Made by a program: the position numbers and the translations under genes
The notes under the pieces: generated by a model
Told to the model about the DNA's origin: nothing
Databases searched by the model: none
The model's input: the letters and a program-made list of their open reading frames with translations, nothing else
Source of the DNA: Epiperipatus broadwayi
Taxonomy: Eukaryota; Onychophora; Udeonychophora; Euonychophora; Peripatidae
DNA length: 64,000 bases
Direction of reading: 5' to 3'
NCBI GenBank assembly: GCA_028023455.1
Contig: JAQFVV010006216.1
Coordinates: 2,930,877-2,994,876 of the forward strand
Part shown: positions 52,990 through 62,265 of the stretch, one piece after another
How positions within the stretch are numbered: position 1 is the stretch's first letter
Layout of the letters: every line of letters begins with the position of its first letter

Positions 52990-53337
52990 CATTACCTTTC
53001 TTTTCCTTGCCTATCCTTTTTTATTAATTTTCTTTTGCTGTTTGTATCTATTTCATGTTCAATCTCTTCTTTAATAATGGGCAAAGAAATTTTTATAAGG
53101 ATAGGATTATGTCTCCCAAAATGTAAATGAATAAGTGGGTAGCCGGTAGAGTCATTGGAGGTCCAATTAATGTAATTTATAAATTGTTGAACTTGATTAA
53201 CCCAATCTTTATGACTATCATTCACATAAACATGAAAAAGCTTATTCAATTTCCTCATGATTTGTTCACAGAGATTAGACTGTGGATTATGGATTGAAGT
53301 TAAAACATATTTGAATTCTTGTTTATCAATCTACTGT
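52990..53337 (-). pseudogene. Integrase fragment (end of catalytic core)
   Basis: Minus strand reads KYVLTSIHNPQSNLCEQIMR, then KLNKLFHVYVNDSHKDWVNQ, VQQFINYINWTSNDSTGYPL and IHLHFGRHNPI. This matches the last part of the retroviral-type integrase core: 'HPQSNG..E' with the catalytic Glu present, 'W...L....N...H.STGY.P..L.FGR'. The zinc-binding N terminus and the two catalytic Asp of the DDE triad are absent. They fall in the same deletion that removed RNase H. Confidence 0.82.
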
Positions 53338-53339
53338 TT

Positions 53340-53990
53340 CTATTCTTGTGAAATAGATGGAGTGCCTTGTTTTTTTATATTATGGGATGCAATGACAACA
53401 TCATTCACATACATAACTATGGTAGTCTTAATATAATGTGACAATATACGATCTAAATAGCTTATCAGACCGGTCCCATTATTTATTAGACCATAGCATC
53501 CTTTGGGACACAAATGAATATACTTCATATTTGAAAGCTGTATGTTTTCTATCTTTAGGTTGAAGGGATATTTGCCAGTAACTAGTTGTTAGCTCGACTG
53601 TAGTAAATATAGTCTTATCTTTAAACATAATCAAAATGTCATATATTTAGGGTAGCACACTTTGCTCAGGTATAGTGATGTTGTTCAATTGTCTAGCATT
53701 CAAACATTACTGTAAGGATCCATCCTTTTATTTTAACTACTACTAAGGGATTGTTATATGAAAAAGGACTATTTTCTATAATATTTCGCTCCAGTATTTT
53801 ATCAAAGATATTGGTAAGATCTACTTTCATAATGTGTTTCATCTTTTATTCTGATATGGTGTACATATCCAGGTATGATGCCAGGTTTATTGGAAAATAA
53901 ATTCTGGTAGTGAATCAGGATATTCTCTCAAGAATTAAAAAGATTAAACTGATAATCTTCCATGGTTTTAGTTTAGCTTTAATTTTATGA
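53340..53990 (-). pseudogene. Gypsy-type reverse transcriptase fragment
   Basis: Minus strand, 53640-53540: KDKTIFTTVELTTSYWQI then SLQPKDRKHTAFKYEVY, matching the RT block 'F.TLDL.SGYWQI.L...D..KTAF'. 53528-53340 continues KYIHLCPKGCYGLINNGTG and MYVNDVVIASHNI. The catalytic box is YVND instead of Y-x-DD (about 53403-53414), and the preceding block is also worn. The segment to 53990 is upstream RT with stops. The frame stops at about 53340, where integrase sequence begins; thumb and RNase H are missing. Confidence 0.8.
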
Positions 53991-54120
53991 GTTTCAATTG
54001 TTTCTTCTACAATGCAACTCTTGGAGATGAAAATTGCTCAATGCTAATAATGTTAATCTTTTCTTGGTTGCAAATGATAATATTTCTTTTATAATCTAAG
54101 ATGCAGCTATTATGGTGTAG

Positions 54121-54751
54121 AAAATCAAAAACCAAAATCATATCTTGAACCAATTCATGCATCACTAAAAAACATGTTTTATATACTGGTGACTAATTTG
54201 TAAATTACTCCAAATCTGTTTGGCTTTTTTTTTCCATTAGCTAAAATAACTTGAGTTTGTTTCCCAGGTAAGGTGGAAATATCAGGATTAATATTTAAAA
54301 TCTGGAAAAATCCTTGACTAATAATGGAAATCTGGCTTCCTATATCTATCAAAGGTTTAGTATGAATACTTATTAAAATAATTGTAATTAAAAGGCAATT
54401 TTGAGCATAATCATTAGTCATTTCTTGATCCTCTAGAAAATCAAGAACCAAAATCATATCTTGAACCAATTCATGCATCACTAAAAAACATGTTTTATAT
54501 TCTGGTGACTAATTTGTAAATTATTCCAAATCTGTTTGGCTTTTTTTTCCATTAGCTAAAATAACTTGAGTTTGTTTCACAGGTAAGGTGGAAATATCAG
54601 GATTAATATTTAAAATCTGGAAAAATCCTTGACTAATAATGGAAATCTGGCTTCCTATATCTATCAAGGGTTTAGTATGAATACTTATTAAAATAATTGT
54701 AATTAAAAGGCAATTTTGGGCATAATCATTAGTCATTTCTTGATCCTCTTC
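54121..54751 (-). pseudogene. Retropepsin-like protease region, tandemly duplicated
   Basis: On the minus strand two copies encode KPLIDIGSQISIISQGFFQI followed by LNINPDISTLP and a VILANGKK segment. LIDIGSQ..IIS matches the aspartic-protease motif LIDTGS..SxIS, with the Thr replaced by Ile in both copies. The DNA is a tandem duplication with a 316-bp period (54121-54436 and 54437-54751), nearly identical. The protease normally acts on Gag-Pol. Duplication, stops and the altered motif indicate a dead gene. Confidence 0.8.
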
Positions 54752-54849
54752 AAGAATTATATTGTTTAAAGCATTTATAATGTAATCAATGTTAAATTCA
54801 TTGTCCCTTATGACATTTGTAGACCCTTAGGGAAAAAACATCCCATTGA

Positions 54850-57060
54850 GGACTCAAAAGTTTTCCAAGATTGTAGATGGTACTGGAACATGCTTCGGTA
54901 TTATTATTTGGGCTATATTTCTTGTAGGTGAGGTATTAGCAAAACTTTGAATGCTTGGGTAACATCCATTATACAAGCTTGTAGATTCTTGGAAAGGAAC
55001 ATTATTATTATGTCTTCTAGGCCTACAGCATGGTCGATTATGCCTTTGTGGCTCTACAAGTATGCTTGAAATTTCGAATTCAGAACTATGTATTTTAAAA
55101 CATTCATCCCTGAAGTTTCTTTCCTTAGGTTCTTGCAGTGAACCTTCTATGTCAGTATTGTTTAATAGTTTAGCTACGTTTTCAATAGTGGCTCTATTAG
55201 AAGCTAGAAGGATTTGTTGAAACATCGAGGTAAATTATAGTCCTTATAATTTGACCTTCAGATAGTAGGTATGATGTAAAGCTTCTGAATTTAGTTATTT
55301 GGCGGTAAAAAAATTGGGCTAGATTTTCTTCTGAATTCTAAATCTTTCCTGAGAAACTTGATGACAAATGTTATCTTGTCTCTGCTCATTTCAAAAACTA
55401 TGTAATAAGGCTTGGTGGTAATCTCCAAAAGTAATAGGCTTTATGAACAATGACTTCCACCAATTCTTAGAGACCCATATTGTTGATTACTTGCAACTGC
55501 AACCTTATCCCTTTCACTCAATCCATGAAATGAGAACAGCTCATAATATTATTAAATGCTCCATACGGTTTTCCACAATGACACCCTTGAATAGTCAAAA
55601 TAAGAGTCATAGATCACATGATCCTATTCTCTTTAGCTTGTAAGTTATAAACAATGAGGATTGCCAATTCCTCAACAAGCTTTGTGATAAATGCTTAGCT
55701 AGAGAAAGCATTTAAAATATCTCTGTCAAGATCTCCTCCCCCCCAACCTCTGACCATGGTTTCGTGCTCTGGCACTCCTCAGAGAGGTGCTAGTGTCTGA
55801 ACCTACCCTAGCACCTCTCTGAGGAGTGCCAGAGCATGAAACCATGGTCAGAGGTTTGAGGGGGGGGGAGGTGTCCTGACAGAGATATTTTAAATGATTT
55901 CTCTAGCTAAGCATTTATCACAAAGCTTGTTGAGGAATTGGCAATCCTCATTGTTTACACCCTTGAATGTTTTGAAACTAATGAATTTGGATATAGTATT
56001 ATAATTTTCTTTGGGTTGATCACCTTTATATAGTCATTGGAGAGTAATGTTATATACATGCTCATCATTCTTATTTTTTTATGGCTCAGCATTTTCAATA
56101 ATACTTTAATGCCACGTTTGAATTGAGATATTCCAGTGTTATTTGGACTTCCTGTGCTTTTATTATAAGGTTTTATTAGATTATCACTAGGTTTATTTAT
56201 CTCATCTTGAAATTGATTTTTAAACTTTATCATAAAATTCTTGGTCTTTGTTTCCCTTTCTTCCAAATTCCTTTTTATGGCTTCCTTTTTCTTCTTCTTT
56301 ATTTTCCCTTAAATCTATAAGACATTTTCTCAATTACTTTACTTAATTCAACCTGATTAATTGGAGATGGTGAGTGGACTTTCAAATTATTTATTTCAGA
56401 TTGTATCACATCTAAGTTAATACCATAATTTAAATGATTCTACTCAATGTGGATTTCTAAACCTTTGATTTCTTTTTCTTGTTTATTGTGTATTTTCTCT
56501 ATCTCCCTATTAATGGTTTTTGACATCTATTTAGCTTAGTTTCTAGAATTTTATTCTTATTCTGGCATTCTAATCTATATTTTTCAACCTTAGTTTCCAT
56601 CTTCTGGGTCAAATTTTGTCCCTTTTCTATGCTATTTTCTAATTTATTGATTTTGGCTTGCATTTCATCTTGAGTTTCTTCCATCTTATCTTCTAATTCA
56701 TTAACTTTTTCAAGTTATGTATTTGTTGTCATCCCTTTTTTATTTCCTGAACTAATTCTGTATGCACATTTTTTGATTCTCTTCTAACTTCATTATTAGC
56801 ATTTTCTGATCTTGCTTCACATCTTGTGTATTTCCTGACTTCATTTCATTTTTGTTTCAGCTCTTCCTAGCATTGTTTCATTTCCTGTTTAAGTATTTCC
56901 TGATTCTGGTCACACTTTTCTTGATTTTTGTTTTATTTCACTCATCAAGCACTTCAACATTGCTATTATAGATTCATTTTGATCGTATTTAGATGTGATA
57001 GAAACTGTACTAACTTATCTTTTCTGTCCTAATATTTCTGATTCTTTCTCATTTTTCATA
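54850..57060 (-). pseudogene. Gag-like region of the gypsy-type element, broken
   Basis: Minus-strand fragments. 56684-56499 is a charged coiled-coil segment (KINKLENSIEKGQNLTQKME). 56266-55955 is a Lys/Asn-rich segment ending NSLVSKHSRV. After removing the nested foldback (55593-55956), the frame continues SLWKTVWS (55580-55560). Around 55440-55280 frames read FGDYHQALLHSF and ENLAQFFYRQITKF, resembling Gag capsid text. 55225-54854 has EISSILVEPQRHNRPCCRPR. Stops and frameshifts separate the parts. Assignment to Gag rests on position and composition more than on diagnostic motifs; no CCHC knuckle was seen. Confidence 0.55.
55581..55968. mobile_element. Foldback element with 12-bp target duplication, nested in gag
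   Basis: ACACCCTTGAAT occurs at 55581-55592 and 55957-55968, framing a 364-bp insert. Arms at 55648-55793 and 55808-55957 are near-perfect reverse complements with a 14-nt loop. They contain a C-run/G-run, CAACCTCTGACCATGGTTTC and GAGAGGTGCTAG. A ~55-bp head (TCATAGATCACATGATCC) precedes the left arm. Head and core resemble the element at 42960-43855. Because the arms are almost identical, this copy is young or is being homogenised. No ORF. Confidence 0.85.
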
Positions 57061-57983
57061 GCTTATTTATTATTTCATATAAAAAGGAAAGAACATGAAT
57101 TTTCTTTTCAACTCAATATCCTAGACTAAATGAAATGAATAATTTATTTCCTTTTACTATGCTTCATATTTCTATTCTTACAATTTAATTATTTCCTACT
57201 TATACATATATCTTGGTTCATACTGAAGACCCTCTCAATATAAGGTAACTACAATAACATCATTTCTCAATTATGATTGATTCACCTATTCACAATATTA
57301 TTATTATTATTCCAAATTAATGTATGTTTCTCAATTTTCAAATTATGCTATGTGCAGTATAGTGTAAATTTTATGATGATGCTCAAAAGACTTTTTATTA
57401 TGCCATTGGCAATAAATTCAAATCTCAAAAGTTTTCTATCTATTTTCCAAAAATAAATAAGTGACAAAAGACATTCGATAAAATAATAAGTTGGCCTCAA
57501 GTACATTCTATTATTTATTTACGATTGCTTCATGAAGGAACTTTAATAAATGTTTGTTAGTATGCCCACATTTTTTTTGTATTTTTCTAATATATAATAC
57601 CTACTGCTTTCAGAAGCTTGAGCATTAATTTCCAATATTTATTATTATTTGATAAACCCAGGTATCACCATCTAATATTTTATCTTCATTTATCTTTTTC
57701 TGGCATATTTACAAAAATATATTTATAAATTTATTACGTATCAATTCATTTACTGTTGCATCCATTTTCGGAAAATAATTCAACAGCCAACTCTAAATTT
57801 GAATTCTCAATAAATATAACTACAAAATTAAAATGATTATTATCTATTGAGTCATTAATCGGTTCAATTTAACACTAGCACAAATAAAGATAGCGTATAT
57901 TAATTATAATCATTAAGCAAATATTCTACTCCTATATATTTATCTTTTTATGACTAAGTTTCTCATGGGTTATAAATAAACAA

Positions 57984-58005
57984 TCGAGCCCTTGTTGGGC
58001 AGCCA
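57984..58005 (-). promoter_or_regulatory. tRNA-Lys-like primer binding site
   Basis: Four bases inside the 5' LTR, the minus strand reads TGGCTGCCCAACAAGGGCTC. Its complement looks like the 3' end of a tRNA: a T-loop-like ATCGAGC, a stem, then GTTGGGC and CCA. This is close to the 3' end of tRNA-Lys(CUU), with one insertion, one deletion and substitutions. A Lys primer is known for gypsy-type elements. Confidence 0.7.
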
Positions 58006-58009
58006 AAAG

Positions 58010-59697
58010 TGTAACAGAAAAAACTGTACTTGGGCAATCAAAATGTTGTTGAATATCAATGTATTTTATTAAAATTTGGGTAGTAACAGTAAAAATTAAA
58101 AAAAAAGTGATATTACTATATATAACTCAAGTAGCATGACTTTACTGATCTCCTGATTTTGTGATTCAGTTAAAGCTATAAATATTATCATCATAAATCA
58201 TTATCCAAAATTAGTTTAATATGTTGATAGTCAAAATACCATGTATTTTAATTTAAAACAAAAAGATCAAAAATAATTAAATGTAATTATTTAATTTATA
58301 GTTTAACTTTCATGACTATTTTAATATAAGTTCAAGACATAAACTTTGCCCACAAATGAATTTATGATGATAATAACCTAGAGCTTAATAGACTCATATA
58401 TTTATAAGGTGACAATGAGTCTCTATATTGTTAAGTATTCAATTTGCTAGATAGATAATTCAAAAAATAAATAATCGATTATCTGGTGAATAGGTAGTTT
58501 ATTATATATGAATCAATACCTAATAAATAATGTAATTTGTAGAATAGGTAAATCAAATGTTGCATTGATTAATAATAATATATAAGTTTATTAAGAGAAT
58601 AACACAAATTAAGTTCAATAATTGTAAATTTAAAATGGTTGATTGAATCATTATAATCTACTTTGGATATATTGCCATAACTAAATTGCTATCTACACTT
58701 CAAATACTATTTAAACATATCAACAACAATTACAATAAATGATTAGTACATACAATTTTGCACGCAATAAAAGAAATTCTTTATATATATATCTTTAGAT
58801 TAAGTAAAGCTGTCATCGTAATTGCTTACATATATTCAAAATAAAAATGTAAATGTTAATTACATATTTAATTTTGAATTACTTTTAAGTCTTACTTATT
58901 TCATCCATTTATTAAATAAATATAATAAACTGTATTATTACTTTAAATTTTAAAAGAACGAATTTTGAATAGATATCTGTTAATATTATTATTTTTGAAA
59001 CATTGAAAATAGGATAAAGGTTAATTTAATGATGAATTCTCAGAAATCATTTATTTACATTAGCATATCTTTAACATTCTCTAATTACAGTTCCATTTTT
59101 TCGCGATGTTTTTTCATAACATTCCCACAATGATGCGTGTCTCCATAGGCATTATTTCTAGTTGGTATCCAGCTATTCCTTTCTATTAGATGTTGTTCAT
59201 ATAGACATCCAAACATTCAACTCCACTTTAGAAAATGATTGTTGTTATCCACCATGTTTATTCTTTCATATTGAGAAGGGCTCACACTTTCTTTATAATT
59301 TGTATTCAATGTGCATTTTTAAATTCACAAAATATTAAAGAACAGCATGTAAAAAAGAAAATCTATCTGAAATAAAATTTTGTCTTTCCCATCTTTTTGT
59401 TTTGTTTTTTTTAACTAGGCAACAACACATTCTTTTAAAATTGTCTTGTGAATTTCTTTCTTTCTAATTATAATAAGGTTTATTATTATACAGTACGATA
59501 CATTTAATATTTAATTTTGACTTAAATAAATTACACATTTATTCTTGCATTCATTTTGATACAATTTATTCAACTATTAAACATGAGTTATATTTAACAT
59601 TATATAAATATAAATAATTTCTAATTGTTTTTTTTTATATATATAATTTGAGACTATATATATATAAGGATAATACTTGATGGATGTGCATGTCACA
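58010..59697 (-). repeat. 5' LTR of the gypsy-type element
   Basis: About 1.7 kb, the partner of 50804-52613. It starts TGTAACAGA and ends GTCACA on the plus strand. On the minus strand this is the upstream LTR and would carry the element's promoter. Its outer end is 37 bp from the XRN1 exon at 59735. Several short indels distinguish it from the other LTR. Confidence 0.88.
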
Positions 59698-59734
59698 ATA
59701 TCAAATATAAAGTGATTATGTACTCTTATTTTAG

Positions 59735-59845
59735 ACACCTGGTGAAGGTGAACACAAAATAATGGAATTTATAAGATTTGAAAAATCACAACCAAATTAT
59801 AACCCAAATACTAGGCATTGTCTTTATGGTTTGGATGCTGACTTG
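59735..59845 (+). CDS. XRN1: XRN1 exon coding residues ~173-209 (catalytic E176/E178 and D206/D208)
   Basis: Fifth and last XRN1 exon in the window, 37 codons: TPGEGEHKIMEFIRFEKSQP, then NYNPNTRHCLYGLDADL. The GEGEH motif carries the catalytic glutamates (E176, E178) and GLDADL the catalytic aspartates (D206, D208) that bind the two metal ions. All are intact. Acceptor TTTTAG ends at 59734 and donor GTAAAT starts at 59846. The right LTR of a gypsy-type element ends at 59697, so only 37 bp of native sequence precede the exon. The next exon, expected to start IMLGL, was not found up to 64000. The annotated part is 5' and 3' incomplete. Confidence 0.96.
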
Positions 59846-60654
59846 GTAAATATACCTTTTTTTTCTTTTAATTTATATTATGATATATTATAGAATGAAG
59901 ATTTTCATAATAAAAAATTGAACATGCATTTTGATTCAACTGTGTTTATTTTTTTGCCAATATTTACGTTATACAGATGATAGTGGAATTTAGGCTGAAA
60001 CTCTGGCATAATGGTAATATTAACAATAAACAAATATACACACACAGATGTAATGTTTTTAACTATATAATAACAATTGCTTTCAGCATATATATATATA
60101 CAATTTTAAATATTGTCAGGAATTTTATGAAACTAATTATGTGATTTCCAAAGCATAATGAATTTTGAAATTAGATATTTAATGATTTATTAATTTGTTG
60201 CATGATTCAATGAACATTGTTGTATATTATTTTGTAATTATTAAATACAAAAAGTGAAATTTGATTTTAATTTTGTTATAAAATCAGCTATGTTATTTAA
60301 TTACTTTTTGCAATAAATATCTGAGTTCCCCACTATAAAAATGCTTATTTTCTTTACTGTGGATAGATTTATATATATTATTTTTCATGATTATTATAAA
60401 TTCTGCTATTGATTTATTTAAATTTGCAATTCAGAATATAAAATACTAGAATATTTCTCACAAATTTTTTTATTATTCTATTATTGTTTTGATTATAATC
60501 AAGATAATAAATGCCATTTTATAATTTTTTTATATCCAACATATTTAAAATTTTCAAATTTATCTATTTGAAACCTATATATTATTATGGTTTCAAAATG
60601 TTCCTTAATAAGAATTAGAGGAAAGATGTTGAAAGATAAGGTTAATGTATTACT

Positions 60655-60800
60655 AATTCAGTAGACATTTAGCTCAGTTGGATACTATTAGGTTCTTCCA
60701 GAATCAGGAAGATGATTGGGATTGAGTTCAGACCTCAGTTGCATTTAAAATGTACCTTTAGTTTTGAGCTAAGCAGTTTCCTTCAGAAAATAGTATCAAT
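60655..60800 (+). repeat. Possible tRNA-derived SINE
   Basis: TTAGCTCAGTTGG (about 60669-60681) matches the pol III A box. GAGTTCAGACCTC (about 60725-60738) resembles a B box at a plausible distance. The segment is less AT-rich than its flanks and continues with GAGCTAAGCAGTTTCCTTC. No clean cloverleaf, tail or target duplication was identified, so a decayed tRNA pseudogene is possible. Confidence 0.4.
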
Positions 60801-62228
60801 AATATTATTTATTAAAATTTTAAAAAATAATAAATAGCTACCTACTTTTTTATTTTTTCCAAATTCTTCATTACCCATCTTGTTTTCTTCCCATAACCAT
60901 TTCACTTAGCAAGTTATTGCCAGCATAGACCATGAAGTCATGGGCTTCTCAGATCTACATATGAAAACTATTTTTTAGAAAACACACACAAGAAAATATA
61001 ATTTTCTTTTAATTTATATACAAACATCTTTTAATTTTCCAAGTCATTACTTGTATTTATATATCAGTTTACTAACAAAGATTTTGAATTCACAAAGTGA
61101 AAACTTATTTATGATACATAGTTTTTAATGAATCTAACTTCTCAGACTGTTCTGCTTGCATGTTTCTTTTCTTTGATTAACTACTTTCAAGGTGTCTTTA
61201 TCCTTTATATAATAGTATTTTCTAGTGCTTAAGTGTGAATTATTAATAATAATAATTATTTTCTTTAATGTAATGCTGATAATATATTTTGAACACATTA
61301 GACATATTCTTAAACTTAATGTATATATATTGTGACCTTCTGGTTTGGTACCAGAAATGGTCATTGTAGTGGTGTAGTAGTATATCAGATATTATCTGAT
61401 ATAATCCTCTTTAAAAAAAAAAGAAATAACGTGAAATTTTAAAAAAAATTTATTTTGACGTAAAACTGTAATCAATAGTAAGTGTAGGTATAATTAAAAG
61501 ATTTCTTAAATGTTTAGTATCTTGTTTTGGGGTATAATCTGTAATAGAATAGGGGGGTGGCTTGTTATATGTATAGTCAGTGCAGTTTAAGTTGTTACTT
61601 ACTTGTTTTATTTGCTCATAAAGCAGTATTCAGTTTTGTTAGAATGATTTTCTAGTCCATTTGTTTTGTACATTTTAAATTTATAGCATAAACAGTAAAA
61701 TATGTTTCACTCATCATCATTCACATTGTCATTTCAGTTATATCAGTGTAATACCTATAGTATATTACTACTGAATATTCATGCATTATCCAACTTCATT
61801 TTTCATTCATAAGTTTCATTAAACCATTAAATACCCCACATTACATTCAAATATTTAATTATATCAATAACAGTATTAAAAAAATGTAACTTAATTACAT
61901 TTTAAATAAATCAATAAATTATGGACTGGTTGATATGACAAATACTGTAAAATATTTTATTTATTAAAACAATTGTCATCAATTCTATTCTACTGCTTTA
62001 AAAACATTTAATTATTGGTTCAATATTTTTTTTTTCATTTATTTAAAAGATGAAATAATTTTTTTTTTCATCTCTATTTTTTTTTTTTTACTGTCTAAAG
62101 TTTTTGCATAATTAAGTAAGTTTGCCAGTGGGAGGAGCGATTGGCGATTTTTTTTCTGGTGATGTAATGTGACATTATTGTAAACAATTGGAAGAGAACA
62201 AGATGATGTAATGATTATTAAAAAAGTT

Positions 62229-62265
62229 TATAAAAGGAATACTTATTACTTTTAAGTGGTCAGTC
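62229..62265 (+). promoter_or_regulatory. TATA box plus initiator, promoter-like (possibly from an LTR)
   Basis: TATAAAAG at 62229-62236 is followed by TCAGTC at 62260-62265. The TATA box starts 31 bp before the TCAGT initiator, the spacing of arthropod core promoters. A second GGTCAGTC lies at 62284-62291. The surrounding 62120-62350 is less AT-rich (GGAGGAGCGATTGG). No gene follows, so an LTR remnant or chance match is as likely as a working promoter. Confidence 0.35.

Larger units (their letters stand above)
50804..59697 (-). mobile_element. Ty3/gypsy-type LTR retrotransposon, 8.9 kb
   Basis: Two long direct repeats bound the element (50804-52613 and 58010-59697). Each starts TGTAACAGA and ends GTCACA on the plus strand. 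A likely 5-bp target duplication is ATATA (50799-50803) and ATATC (59698-59702), with one mismatch. Coding is on the minus strand: gag-like (57060-54850), protease (54740-54180), RT (about 53640-53340) and integrase (53337-52990). Integrase after RT fits Ty3/gypsy. A primer-binding site lies next to the 5' (right) LTR. All coding parts are broken and the RT/integrase region has a large deletion. Orientation is opposite to XRN1. Confidence 0.88.
46279..59734 (+). other. XRN1: XRN1 intron, 13.5 kb
   Basis: Phase-0 GT-AG intron between the residue 136-172 and 173-209 exons. It contains the RTE-like copy 3 fragment and a complete LTR retrotransposon that occupies the right two thirds. The segment 48046-50798 has no supported feature; a 106-codon plus-strand open frame at 49740-50060 is AT-rich and without recognised homology. 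Confidence 0.9.

Noticed and set aside
54121-54751. CRISPR-like repeat array
   Set aside because: Only two long copies without spacers: a tandem duplication in a retrotransposon. No CRISPR array exists in the window.
15702-59845. Nuclear paralogue XRN2 instead of XRN1
   Set aside because: The exon text SCSHPNDDDPHFRIS and RFDSNCITPG fits XRN1. XRN2 differs after the CxHP motif and has SRRFR rather than GRRFR.
60655-60800. Functional tRNA gene
   Set aside because: A-box and B-box-like motifs exist but no complete cloverleaf with acceptor pairing could be drawn.
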